Source of the DNA: Stieleria bergensis
GTDB taxonomy: Bacteria; Planctomycetota; Planctomycetia; Pirellulales; Pirellulaceae
Direction of reading: 5' to 3'
DNA: 64,000 nucleotides
Assembly: GCA_007745635.1 (NCBI GenBank)
Contig: CP036272.1
Span: 3,713,398-3,777,397 of the forward strand
A program made the position numbers and the translations under genes. Shown here in pieces: positions 55,320-64,000 of the stretch. Each line of letters begins with the position of its first letter. Position 1 is the first letter of the stretch. A model generated the notes under the pieces. It made no database searches. It was not told the origin of the DNA and worked only from the letters and a program-made list of their open reading frames with translations.

Positions 55320-56801
55320 TTAAGGCGTCAGCGTTTCCAGAGGCAGTTCGATCTCTTCTAAAACCTGAGCATGCTGTGAAATCAAGCGAAAGGTGACCTG
55401 CGGTTGCTTGCCCATTTGAAATGTGAATTCGCCAAAGGCAACGAAGGGCTGGCCATCGCTGCCCTTGCCGCTGTATCCAAAGAGCTGCTGATCACAGTTT
55501 TTGACGATGCCACCGGGACCGGAAACCCCGCCCAGCGTCGCCGGCTCGAATTCGTAGAACTCGAACCCAGACGGCCTGGGAAGACAAAACCCTCTGGCTC
55601 CATGGCGATCGCCACTGACCAACAGGACGCCACCGATCTTTTCATCTTCGATCCAATCAAAGACCTCATCGCGTGATTCTTGATCCCAGGTGCCCCAGGA
55701 ATCCTTGCCGTTGCTGACATAGTCGCTCCACATGGTTCCACTGCTGATCACTTTGAAAGGTGCCGTCGAACGCTGCAGCGTCTCCTTCAACCACTTCATC
55801 TGATCGTCGCCGAGGTAAGAACCGGCTTGCTTGCGACGTCCACCGTCCCGACAGGATCGGGTGTCCAGCATGATGATTTCAACGGGCCCAACACGGGAAC
55901 TGAAATAGATGCCTTCCTGTCCGGGTTGACCACCGGGGTTGTTCCAGTTCTCTAGCCAGACCTGACGAACGCGTTGGCGATCTTGATGATTGTATCGCCG
56001 AGGAATCCCACTAAGATCATTGTCGAAGTAATCATGATCATCCCAGGAGGCATAAAGTGGGACATTAGCTGCCAAATGAGAGAACGCCTTGGACACGTCA
56101 CGCAACTGATAGTCACAGCGATGCATGTTGACTTCGTTGTTGCGATCATCGACGGCGATGTCACCCAGCAACATCATCGCGTGTGGCCGTCTTGAAACGA
56201 TCGTTTGATACAAATTGGGATTATGAACACCGATCTTGTGGCAACAGGAACCAAACGTGATGCGAAAGGTCTCATCACTCGATGGCTTCGGCGCGGTCAC
56301 AAACTCGCCCTCGGCAACCGTTTGCTCTGCAACCCGAACGGCATACTGATACGTCGTGTTGGCGGACAAGCCCTCAAGTTCAAGACGCAAGACCTGGCCA
56401 GCCCGCACCTCGCTAGCGGTCACCTGCTGGTCACCGCAGATCACGGAGATCGCCTGTTCACTGGCAGGTCGCATCCACAGCACGACACTTTGCTCGGTGA
56501 CTTGTCCCAGTAAAGGCCCGCCCATCAAGGCAATGCCGTGCCGTTTGGCCGCAGCGATGATCTCTGGATCAGTAAACGTTTTGTCAATCCCCGATTCAAA
56601 GACTTTGCGTGCATCGAAGTAGAACTGCCGAACGTTCTCGGGCAGTTTTTGGTAACTGTCCAGGAGCAGTGTGTCGATTTCCAATGTGCCTCGGTGTGCC
56701 TGGGGCAAGGTCACCTGGTGAGTCGGCGAGATCGCCTTGGCCATACCCGCCGAACCACACAGCAGAGCACCAGAACCGGCAAGAAAGGGGCGACGTTTCA
56801 T
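55320..56801 (-). CDS. phoD: Tat-exported PhoD-like metallophosphatase
   Basis: 493 residues from the ATG at 56801. The start is a twin-arginine signal, MKRRPFLAGSGALLCGSAGM, with cleavage near AKA. An N-terminal fibronectin-like PhoD domain (EQSVVLWMRPASEQAISVIC) precedes the catalytic part: TFGSCCHKIGVHNPN, then LLGDIAVDDRNN, YASWDDHDYFDND and LVSGDRHGARGF, which line the iron/calcium site of PhoD alkaline phosphatases. It releases phosphate from phosphodiesters and monoesters in the periplasm. No pho-box-like repeat was recognised upstream. Monocistronic by spacing. Confidence 0.88.
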   Translation of the reverse strand: MKRRPFLAGSGALLCGSAGMAKAISPTHQVTLPQAHRGTLEIDTLLLDSYQKLPENVRQFYFDARKVFESGIDKTFTDPEIIAAAKRHGIALMGGPLLGQVTEQSVVLWMRPASEQAISVICGDQQVTASEVRAGQVLRLELEGLSANTTYQYAVRVAEQTVAEGEFVTAPKPSSDETFRITFGSCCHKIGVHNPNLYQTIVSRRPHAMMLLGDIAVDDRNNEVNMHRCDYQLRDVSKAFSHLAANVPLYASWDDHDYFDNDLSGIPRRYNHQDRQRVRQVWLENWNNPGGQPGQEGIYFSSRVGPVEIIMLDTRSCRDGGRRKQAGSYLGDDQMKWLKETLQRSTAPFKVISSGTMWSDYVSNGKDSWGTWDQESRDEVFDWIEDEKIGGVLLVSGDRHGARGFCLPRPSGFEFYEFEPATLGGVSGPGGIVKNCDQQLFGYSGKGSDGQPFVAFGEFTFQMGKQPQVTFRLISQHAQVLEEIELPLETLTP

Positions 56802-57056
56802 GGTCAGAGCAAATCCGTGAAAGTGAGGCAGGAACAAAACCGCAGAGCACTATTGTATCCCCAATGGAATGCCGCATGGCAAGTCAAAGGTCGGCGAACA
56901 AGATGATTTGCGCCCGTCAGCGACTCGAATGCCCAAGGGACTAAGAAGACGCTCCAACGACTGGCTCAGTTGTCTGGGTTGGGGCGTCAGGGTTGCAGTG
57001 GTTGGCCGGGAGTTGCCAGTCATAGCGGCTCACAACGAGCGTACCAGCGGCGCATC

Positions 57057-57085
57057 AAAAAAGGTGCCAGACTGCTCCAGCACCT
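57057..57085 (-). terminator. Intrinsic terminator after the ExbB/ExbD operon
   Basis: Minus strand: AGGTGC-N12-GCACCT followed by TTTTTT (57062-57057), 27 nt after the stop of the last exbD. A second short hairpin, GCCTAG-ACG-CTAGGC (57124-57110), spans the stop codon. Confidence 0.7.
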
Positions 57086-57111
57086 CATTTTGTCTGATCA
57101 ACTCGGCAGGC

Positions 57112-57588
57112 CTAGCGTCTAGGCTTGGCGAAGGTGATGTTTGAAATCAGCGGAACGACCTGATCGTTTTCATCACGGTAACCATTGACGGCGGTGATTG
57201 CTCGAATCACGTACTCGTATCGCAGGTTGTAATCAGTATCGACTTCAATCTTACGTTCACTGACGTCGCTATCCGGTCCGTCATTGCGAATCACCTCAAT
57301 GATCTGTCCACGGAGTTTGTCGTAATCTGTTCCCAAGTTGATGGAATCCAGACTGATCGACGTCAGCTTGCCTTCTCCGTCGGCTCGCAGTCGCAACTTG
57401 AGCGGCAACTCCAGGTCATCGCTTGAGCTACCTGAACCGGCCAGCGGCATGTTGATGCTGAAATCGCCTTCCATTTCGACGATTTTGAACGTCATGACAA
57501 AGAACACCAGCAGCAGAAAGACAATGTCAATCATGCTGGTCATGTTCAGTTCATTCTTTTCCTGTTCTACGTCACGTCGGATTTTCAT
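57112..57588 (-). CDS. ExbD/TolR-family biopolymer transport protein
   Basis: 158 residues. Short cytoplasmic start MKIRRDVEQEKNELNMTSMI, then one transmembrane helix with the functional Asp (MIDIVFLLLVFFVMTFKIVE) and a periplasmic domain ending in GNISNITFAKPRR-like residues. The ATG at 57588 overlaps the TGA of the previous exbD (ATGA). ExbD-type proteins work with ExbB to use the proton gradient, driving TonB- or Tol-type processes. Second of two ExbD proteins in the operon; it is 13 residues longer than the first. Confidence 0.92.
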   Translation of the reverse strand: MKIRRDVEQEKNELNMTSMIDIVFLLLVFFVMTFKIVEMEGDFSINMPLAGSGSSSDDLELPLKLRLRADGEGKLTSISLDSINLGTDYDKLRGQIIEVIRNDGPDSDVSERKIEVDTDYNLRYEYVIRAITAVNGYRDENDQVVPLISNITFAKPRR

Positions 57589-58022
57589 GAACGATCCTCC
57601 TTGGCTCGCAGGGCGAACTTTTCGAACTTCTCATCCTGGCAGGCTTTGATGATGTCCTGCACCTGTCCGGCGGCGACATTTTTATGACCTCGGATGATGA
57701 CTTTGACGTCGGGCAGTTCGACGTCTCGAGTGACCATCACGGACTTTTCACCACGCAGCCCCGTGCTCAGTGTTTCCACGGTGTAGGTGTCGCCAGAGAG
57801 AATGATTTCCCCATCGGCGGCAACATGCAACACGATCGGAAACTCTTCCGGCTCGCTGGGTGGCTTGACCAACTGGCTATTGGGCAGCTTCACGCGATCG
57901 TTTGATTCGGTCTGCGTGAAATTGATCAACACCATAAAAAAGGCGATCAACTGAAACGTCATGTCGATCATGGGAGTCAAATCGCCTTCAGCTAGGTCGG
58001 GCTTTTTTGATTTGACTTTCAC
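57585..58022 (-). CDS. ExbD/TolR-family biopolymer transport protein
   Basis: 145 residues from GTG at 58022, overlapping the exbB stop by one nt. The motif EGDLTPMIDMTFQLIAFFMV holds the transmembrane Asp. The periplasmic part (VKVIIRGHKNVAAGQVQDII) is the usual ExbD fold. It is different enough from the following exbD that the pair may form a hetero-oligomer in the motor. Confidence 0.92.
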   Translation of the reverse strand: MKVKSKKPDLAEGDLTPMIDMTFQLIAFFMVLINFTQTESNDRVKLPNSQLVKPPSEPEEFPIVLHVAADGEIILSGDTYTVETLSTGLRGEKSVMVTRDVELPDVKVIIRGHKNVAAGQVQDIIKACQDEKFEKFALRAKEDRS

Positions 58023-58924
58023 TACGCGGCGCCTCCGCCTTCGACGTCCTCAAACCGACTCATCAAGTTTTCGCTCTGCACGCCGACTTCAAGCAGCAGG
58101 CGAGAAACGCGGTTGCGCAGAATGTTGTAGGCTGCAATCGCGGGAATCGCGATGGCCAGACCAACCAACGTTGTGAACAACGCAGTCGAAATCCCTTTCG
58201 CCAGTTCAGCGGGGCTAGGTGTGTTGGTACTACGAGCGATCACCTGGAACGACGCGATCATCCCCTGAACAGTCCCGAACAGACCGATCATGGGGCTCAA
58301 GTTACCGATCAACGCCATGTAGCTCAGTCGGTGCTCAAGCTTCATGCTCTCCTCTTCACCGATCTCTTGCATCGCTTCGAGAGCCTTGGAGTAGCTTTGG
58401 GAGACCTTTGGCAAGCCAGCCGAGAGAACCTGACCGAGCACGGATTCGTCGGTACGAGCCATGTCATAGGCTTCTTGGAACTCTTTGTTGTTTAGTTTTT
58501 CTTCGAAGGCTTCGATCAGTTCCGGAGGACACAGGGTGTCACGTCGGGCCGCCAGCAGGTTCATCACCAACAAGCTCACCAAAGTGACCGAGATCAACAG
58601 GAACACCAGCGAATAGGAGATTCCCAACGCGGCGATCATGTCTGTCAACAAGTTGCCATCGCTCTTGGGAGCCTCTGCTTCGCCATCGCCCGCATCGCCG
58701 CCGCCATCGCCGGCTGCTTCACCGCCGCCGCCAGCATCTGCAGGGACGTCATCGGCAGGGTCTTCACCGCCAAACTCGCCGGCCGCGTCATCTTGCGCCG
58801 AAACGTGATGGATGGGACCGCTAGCGCAGAAGGCAAAGGTAAGTGCCACCAAGAGGGCTTGAAACACAAAGCGGGCTGGACGCTGTCGTCCGAACAATGG
58901 CAATGGACCTGTCAGGGTGGTCAT
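58022..58924 (-). CDS. ExbB/MotA/TolQ-family proton channel protein
   Basis: 300 residues. The N-terminus carries a signal-like segment (FVFQALLVALTFAFCASGPI), then an acidic Gly/Asp/Glu-rich periplasmic stretch of about 45 residues (residues 45-90) that ordinary ExbB lacks. Three transmembrane helices follow. Between the second and third is the conserved cytoplasmic and helix region LSPMIGLFGTVQGMI, then FTTLVGLAIAIPAIAAYNIL. Forms the pentameric ion channel with the two ExbD proteins downstream. Confidence 0.92.
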   Translation of the reverse strand: MTTLTGPLPLFGRQRPARFVFQALLVALTFAFCASGPIHHVSAQDDAAGEFGGEDPADDVPADAGGGGEAAGDGGGDAGDGEAEAPKSDGNLLTDMIAALGISYSLVFLLISVTLVSLLVMNLLAARRDTLCPPELIEAFEEKLNNKEFQEAYDMARTDESVLGQVLSAGLPKVSQSYSKALEAMQEIGEEESMKLEHRLSYMALIGNLSPMIGLFGTVQGMIASFQVIARSTNTPSPAELAKGISTALFTTLVGLAIAIPAIAAYNILRNRVSRLLLEVGVQSENLMSRFEDVEGGGAA

Positions 58925-59385
58925 CTACGACGATCTCCGAGTGAAGAACGGGGGCAAGGTGGTGCAAATACAGTGGGCAAGATGTGTCCCGAATTTCGAT
59001 TAGTTTGCCGGCCAGAAGCAGTGGCAAATGAAATTCTGAGAAGAGACTCTCTGTCCGTTTGAACGGCATATTCTAACAGACGTTCCCAAATACCAGTGAC
59101 TGAACCGTGCTTTCCTGGCAGTTTCTGGAGCATTTTGCGCCCTCAGCACGAATTCCAGGCATATCCGGAGCAACCCTGGGGGAACGGCCGGCGAAAACCA
59201 GGGGGATATTGGGCGGTTGCTCGCCCCAGCTGACACGATGCTGCCGAACAAGCCCAGGCAAGCGGCCCGCGATGCCCCCGAAAAGTTCACCTAGAAGGCG
59301 GTGCCAAGGGCTGTTGTTCCAGCACCGACGGCCGGACTCTGAGAATCCGGCTTAGAAACGCCAGCGAATCGCTGGAATCAGCGTT
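58925..59385. other. Gene-free spacer upstream of exbB
   Basis: 460 nt between exbB and aceF. Short open frames on both strands, none convincing. The promoter of the exbB operon should lie here; no clear hexamers were identified. Confidence 0.5.
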
Positions 59386-60843
59386 TTAGAATGCCAGCAG
59401 CAGACGGCTGGGTGCTTCCAGATAACCGATCACGTCATTCAGGAAACGCGCCGCAGTGGCTCCGTCAACCAAACGGTGATCGTAGGAAAGCGACAGCGGC
59501 ATCATCAACCGAGGCTGAATGGTGTCATCGGGCATCACGACGGGCAGTTTCCGGCTGCGTCCGACTAACAAGATCGCCACTTCAGGCACGTTGACGATCG
59601 GGGTCGAGTACTGGCCACCGATGGCGCCCAAGTTGCTGATTGTAAAGCTGCCACCACGCAGATCACTGACAGCGAACTGACCGCTGCGAACTTTGCCAGC
59701 CATGTCGGCCAGGTTCCGCGTGGTCTCTGGAACACTCATGCGATCGGCGTCCTTCAACACAGGCACGACCAAACCACGTTCGGTGTCGACGGCGATACCA
59801 ACGTTGACATAATCTTTGTAGATCAGTTGCTCGTTGGCTTCGTCGATCGTTGCATTGATTGCCGGGTGATGCTTTAACGCCGTGGCGACCGCTTTAATTA
59901 AGAACGGCATCGACGTCAGCTTCAAGCCTTGTGCGGCGTAGTCTTCTTTGCTGCTCTGACGAAGCTTCTCAAGTTCCGTGATGTCGGCATCATCGAAGTT
60001 TGTCACACGGGGAACGGTCGACCAACTCGCATGCATTTGCTTGCTGATCGTTTTACGAATTTTACTCATTCGTTCAACGTGTACCGCACCCACATCATCG
60101 ACAGCCGGTGTCCCGGGCCGCTCAACTCCATCGCTGGGTGCGCTGGCCGCAGAAGTGGTTGGCGTGATCGTGGGTGATGCAGTCGGTGCCGGACTGGCTG
60201 GCGCCTGACTGGCCGAACGAACGGCACTCAAAATGTCTTCACGAGTGATTCGTCCACCTTCGCCAGTCCCTTGCACACGACCGAGATCGACGCCGACTTC
60301 ACGAGCAAACCGGCGAACGGCTGGACCGGCCGGAATCACTCCGCCCGCAGCGGGTGCAGGTGCGGCGGGAGCTGGTGCGGCTGGAGCCGGAGCAACTGGA
60401 GCCGGAGCTGGAGCAACTGGAGCTGGAGTCGGAGCAATTGGAGCTGGAGCCGGAGCCACCGCAGCAGGCTCGGGTGCGGGAGTCGGTGCCGGTGTGGGAG
60501 TGGGATCCGGTGCTGACTGAGCAACCGGTACGGGTGCTGGCTCGGCCGGTACGGGTGCTGGCTCGGCCGGTGCCGGTGCTGGCTCGGCCGGTGCCGGTGC
60601 TCCGGCAGCAGCTTCCACTTCAATCAGAGCGCCACCGATTGGCACGGTATCGCCTTCGGCAACAACGATCTTGGCGACCTTTCCCGCCACTTCGCTGGGA
60701 ACGGGGACAGTCGCCTTATCGGTTTCCATTTCGACAATGTCTTGGCCGGCGGCGATCACATCGCCAACCGAGACAAAGATTTCAAGCACATCGCCAGACT
60801 CAATTCCATCGCCCAGGTCGGGAAGGTTAATTGCGGTCGCCAT
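59386..60843 (-). CDS. aceF: Dihydrolipoamide acetyltransferase (E2) of pyruvate dehydrogenase
   Basis: 485 residues. One lipoyl domain at 1-75 with Lys43 in VEMETDKATVPVPSEVAGKV. A Pro/Ala-rich hinge from about 80 to 165, then a peripheral subunit-binding domain (AGPAVRRFAREVGVDLGRVQ) at about 168-205. The catalytic domain starts with VHVERMSKIRKTISKQMHAS and ends with SLSYDHRLVDGATAARFLND, carrying the HxxxDG active site. E. coli E2 has three lipoyl domains; this one has one. It moves acetyl groups to CoA. Downstream of aceE by 167 nt on the same strand; the E3 subunit is not in the window. Confidence 0.95.
   Translation of the reverse strand: MATAINLPDLGDGIESGDVLEIFVSVGDVIAAGQDIVEMETDKATVPVPSEVAGKVAKIVVAEGDTVPIGGALIEVEAAAGAPAPAEPAPAPAEPAPVPAEPAPVPVAQSAPDPTPTPAPTPAPEPAAVAPAPAPIAPTPAPVAPAPAPVAPAPAAPAPAAPAPAAGGVIPAGPAVRRFAREVGVDLGRVQGTGEGGRITREDILSAVRSASQAPASPAPTASPTITPTTSAASAPSDGVERPGTPAVDDVGAVHVERMSKIRKTISKQMHASWSTVPRVTNFDDADITELEKLRQSSKEDYAAQGLKLTSMPFLIKAVATALKHHPAINATIDEANEQLIYKDYVNVGIAVDTERGLVVPVLKDADRMSVPETTRNLADMAGKVRSGQFAVSDLRGGSFTISNLGAIGGQYSTPIVNVPEVAILLVGRSRKLPVVMPDDTIQPRLMMPLSLSYDHRLVDGATAARFLNDVIGYLEAPSRLLLAF
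60524..60601 (-). repeat. 21-bp tandem repeat in the E2 hinge
   Basis: Three full units GGCTCGGCCGGTRCSGGTGC plus T (60539-60601) with a partial unit before them, encoding repeats of APAPAEP. The repetition explains the variable Pro/Ala hinge and could change length by slippage. Confidence 0.8.
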
Positions 60844-61010
60844 ATCGATTCTTCGGTGTCAAGTAATTGGGTGGATTCGGCTGATCGCACCCGCTCCGCA
60901 GGTGCCGTTGTTGGTTAGGAAATCATTGCCCTAGCCAACGCCGTTTGTTCAAGTTTGGTTTCCAACGACGGGGTTCTATCTGCCATCGGACAGAGATCGC
61001 CATGGCCGCG

Positions 61011-63740
61011 TTACGCGTAGTAGGGGTCAACCTTCTCGGCGTCGTAGTCCAGGTCTTTGATCGCCTGAGCAACCTCCTTCGCGTCCACGACACCGGCTTT
61101 GCAAAGTCGGCTCAGGGTGGCGATGGTGACCGATTCGGCATCGACTTCGAAGTGGCGACGGAGGTTTTCACGGGTTTCGCTGCGTCCCATGCCATCGGTT
61201 CCCAGGACGAAGTAATCGCCAGGAATCCACGGTGTCAATTGTTCACCCAAGGCACAGATGTAATCACTGGCTGAAATGAAGGGTCCTTCGACGCCGCTGA
61301 GCGTTTCTTCCAAGTAACTCACACGTGGAGTTTCCGTTGGATGCAACATGTTCCAGCGGGCACAGCTTTGCGCTTCACGACGCAATTGCGTGTAACTGGT
61401 CACACTCCAAACATCACTGGCGATGTTGTATTTTTCGGCCAGCAGGGTTTGAGCGGCAACGACGGAGTTGAGGATCGCACCACTGCCGAACAGTTGGACA
61501 CGTGCCTTGGCGCCATCGACTTCGCGGCTGCTGAATTTGTACATCCCTTTGACGATGCCTTCTTCACAGCCTTCGGGCATTGCGGGGTGAGTGTATTCTT
61601 CGTTTTCACTCATCAGGTAATAAATGCAGGTCTCACCATCGGTGTACATGCGTTTCAGCCCTTCCTGAATGATCACGACAGCTTCGTAGGCAAACGCTGG
61701 GTCATAAGCACGCACGGTGGGGAATGCGATTGCATTGACCAAGCTATGGCCGTCTTGGTGCTGCAGCCCTTCACCGTTCAGCGTGGTGCGTCCAGCGGTG
61801 CCACCGATCAGGAACCCTTTGGCACGCATGTCGGCAGCGGCCCAAATCAAGTCACCGATCCGTTGGAAGCCGAACATGCTGTAGTAAATGAAGAACGGAA
61901 TCATGTTGATCCCGTGGCAACTGTACGCTGTGCCTGCGGCATTGAAGCTAGCCATCGACCCCGCTTCGGTGATGCCTTCTTCAAGGATCTGACCGTCCTG
62001 GGCTTCTTTGTACTTCTGAATGATCGCTGAATCGACGGGCTCGTACAGTTGTCCTGCGTGGGCATAGATGCCGAACTGAGTGAACATGCCCTCCATCCCG
62101 AAGGTCCGTGATTCGTCAGGAACGATTGGCACCACGTACTTGCCGATTTTCTTGTCACGGCACATTGCGATCAACGTTTGAACAACAGCAAATGTGGTGC
62201 TGATGCTCTTGTTTTCCATCCGTTTGATCAACTTGCCAAAGTCAGCCAAGGAAGGCACTTCCATGGTCGGAGCTTCGGTGGGACGCGAGGGCATGTAACC
62301 GCCCAACGCCTCACGACGTTCCTTCAAGTACTTGATCTCGTTGCTGTTCTCTGGCGGACGATAGAACGGCGTGTTGCCGACTTCTTCGTCACTGATTGGG
62401 ATACCAAACCGAGAGCGGAACTCCAACAACTCTGCTTCGTTCAACTTCTTTTGGTTGTGAGCAACGTTGCGGCCTTCACCGGCCTCGCCCAGTCCATAAC
62501 CCTTGATGGTCTTGGCTAGAACAACGGTTGGTTTGCCGTTTTGGAAGTCGTAGGCCTTCTTGTAAGCCGCGTAAACCTTTTCGGGGTCATGACCACCTCG
62601 GTTCATTCGCACCAGCTTTTCATCACTGTAGTTTTCAACCAGCTTCAGCAGTTCGGGGTATTTCCCAAAGAAGTGCTCGCGAATGTAGCTCCCTGGCATC
62701 CCGGTGTATTTCTGATACTGTCCATCGACCACTTCGCCCATTCGCTTGGCCAACAAGCCGGTGGTGTCGCGTTGCAGCAGTTCATCCCAGTCGCTGCCCC
62801 AGATGACTTTGACGACATTCCAGCCAGCACCACGGAAAATGGATTCCAACTCCTGAATGATTTTGCCGTTGCCGCGAACAGGCCCGTCCAGACGCTGCAG
62901 GTTGCAGTTAATGACGAAGACCAAGTTGTCTAGTTTTTCACGCGATGCCAATCCGATCGCGCCCAGTGTCTCTGGTTCGTCGCATTCACCATCACCCAGG
63001 AATGCCCACACCTTTTGGCCCTTGGTATCTTTGATCCCACGGTCACGAAGGTATTCGTTAAAGCGAGCTTGGTAGATCGCCATGATCGGTCCCAGGCCCA
63101 TCGAAACCGTTGGGTATTCCCAGAAGTCAGGCATCAGCCACGGGTGGGGGTAGCTGCTCAGTCCGCCACCGCTAGCGAGTTCACGGCGAAAGTTCGTGAG
63201 TTTCTCGTCACTTAAACGGCCTTCCACGTAAGCCCGGCTGTACATCCCCGGCGACGCATGACCTTGGAAGTAAACCGAGTCACCGCTGTAACCGTCTTCA
63301 CCACGGCCTTGCAGAAAGTGATTGAAGGCGACTTCGTAAAGTGTTGCACTACTGGCAAACGTACTGATGTGACCGCCAACACCACCGCCACGAGCGTTCC
63401 CACCGACGACCATCGCCATCGCGTTCCAACGAATGATGGATTTGATGCGGCGTTCGAGGTCGCGGTTACCGGGATAAGCGGGTTGGTCGTTGACGGGAAT
63501 CGTGTTCAGATACGGAGTCGCTGTGTCGGCTGCCGATTCGACGCCCTGCTCTGCTGCGCGATCACGCAACTTGTCTAGCAAAAAACTGACTCGCTCAGCA
63601 CCTTTGCTTTTCAGCACATATTCCAATGACGACAACCACTCATTGGTTTCCGATGAGTCGATGTCAACTTCGTTCCGCTGCACGACCTCGCCGAGGCTCT
63701 TACTGACTTCTTCTTGGGCTATCGTTTTCGAATCCGACAT
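61011..63740 (-). CDS. aceE: Pyruvate dehydrogenase E1, homodimeric AceE type
   Basis: 909 residues from the ATG at 63740 (an in-frame TTG at 63746 adds two). The thiamine diphosphate site GDGECDEPETLGAIGLASRE near 248 ends with VFVINCNLQ. Earlier parts GNRDLERRIKSIIRWNAMAM and HISTFASSATLYEVAFNHFL, and the late DGMGRSETRENLRRHFEVDA, are AceE hallmarks. It decarboxylates pyruvate and acetylates the E2 lipoyl group. First gene of aceE-aceF. AGGA lies about 13 nt before the ATG. Confidence 0.96.
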   Translation of the reverse strand: MSDSKTIAQEEVSKSLGEVVQRNEVDIDSSETNEWLSSLEYVLKSKGAERVSFLLDKLRDRAAEQGVESAADTATPYLNTIPVNDQPAYPGNRDLERRIKSIIRWNAMAMVVGGNARGGGVGGHISTFASSATLYEVAFNHFLQGRGEDGYSGDSVYFQGHASPGMYSRAYVEGRLSDEKLTNFRRELASGGGLSSYPHPWLMPDFWEYPTVSMGLGPIMAIYQARFNEYLRDRGIKDTKGQKVWAFLGDGECDEPETLGAIGLASREKLDNLVFVINCNLQRLDGPVRGNGKIIQELESIFRGAGWNVVKVIWGSDWDELLQRDTTGLLAKRMGEVVDGQYQKYTGMPGSYIREHFFGKYPELLKLVENYSDEKLVRMNRGGHDPEKVYAAYKKAYDFQNGKPTVVLAKTIKGYGLGEAGEGRNVAHNQKKLNEAELLEFRSRFGIPISDEEVGNTPFYRPPENSNEIKYLKERREALGGYMPSRPTEAPTMEVPSLADFGKLIKRMENKSISTTFAVVQTLIAMCRDKKIGKYVVPIVPDESRTFGMEGMFTQFGIYAHAGQLYEPVDSAIIQKYKEAQDGQILEEGITEAGSMASFNAAGTAYSCHGINMIPFFIYYSMFGFQRIGDLIWAAADMRAKGFLIGGTAGRTTLNGEGLQHQDGHSLVNAIAFPTVRAYDPAFAYEAVVIIQEGLKRMYTDGETCIYYLMSENEEYTHPAMPEGCEEGIVKGMYKFSSREVDGAKARVQLFGSGAILNSVVAAQTLLAEKYNIASDVWSVTSYTQLRREAQSCARWNMLHPTETPRVSYLEETLSGVEGPFISASDYICALGEQLTPWIPGDYFVLGTDGMGRSETRENLRRHFEVDAESVTIATLSRLCKAGVVDAKEVAQAIKDLDYDAEKVDPYYA

Positions 63741-64000
63741 AAACAATCAATTCCTAAAAGAATTTTGGTTCGGTGAGGCGACGGGGCATCGCGTTGCGAA
63801 CACGTTCAGGGTGTCGCCAAAATCAGTTACCCCAAGGGTTTCGTTACAACGAGTTCCTGGCGGTTGTTTGCCGCGTGATCAAAGTTGTTAAATGATCGTC
63901 GTGAAACCAGTGGCCTGCCGTGTGGGGGGAGTCACTCCACAGCGGTTTTGCTGCCTTGCAAATCGGCAAAGCCGCCTAAAAGATTAACTCCCCAACATAG
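63741..64000. other. Upstream region of aceE
   Basis: 260 nt to the window edge. No gene; probably the aceE promoter region, with no clear hexamers or regulator site recognised. Confidence 0.45.

Overview
The window looks like a chromosomal segment from a planctomycete of the Pirellulaceae type (Rhodopirellula and relatives). Pointers are two secreted formylglycine sulfatases, several very large pseudopilin-like proteins, a sodium-pumping NADH:quinone reductase (Na+-NQR) cluster, weak Shine-Dalgarno signals at many starts, and long gene-poor spacers. This assignment is inferred from gene content only. No rRNA, tRNA, CRISPR array, insertion sequence or phage gene was seen.

Region 1 (1-21843, minus strand) is a type II secretion / type IV pilus-like assembly locus read right to left. 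It holds a GspE/PilB ATPase, a PilT-like ATPase, a second GspE/PilB ATPase, a GspF/PilC platform protein, and six proteins with prepilin-type N-termini. One of the six is about 2,500 residues long, and the last runs off the left edge. The final genes overlap by 4 bp (GTGA) and form a tight operon. Region 2 (22451-33526) has a UvrA-family ATPase, a secreted DUF1349-like protein with an iduronate-2-sulfatase-like sulfatase, and a GntR/YtrA-type regulator leading an ABC-2 exporter operon with a palindromic operator in its promoter.

Region 3 (33813-41421, minus) is a complete nqrABCDEF operon. It is followed by an ApbE flavin transferase whose C-terminus carries an NqrM-like transmembrane four-cysteine domain, so two maturation functions appear fused. 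A perfect TGTGA-N6-TCACA palindrome lies upstream of nqrA. Region 4 (42569-48891) has typA/bipA, two small His-rich lipoproteins, a STAS protein paired with a soluble histidine-kinase-like ATPase, and an arylsulfatase.

Region 5 (49110-54380, minus) is cimA, then valS, then a small Minf_1886-like gene that seems to start at an ATT codon overlapping the valS stop. Upstream of cimA is a textbook-like attenuator: a short leader ORF with Val-Ile-Ile codons, competing GC-rich segments, and a terminator 18 nt before the start codon. Region 6 (54536-64000, minus) has a small membrane protein, a Tat-exported PhoD-like phosphatase, an ExbB/ExbD/ExbD operon closed by a terminator, and aceF and aceE of the pyruvate dehydrogenase complex.
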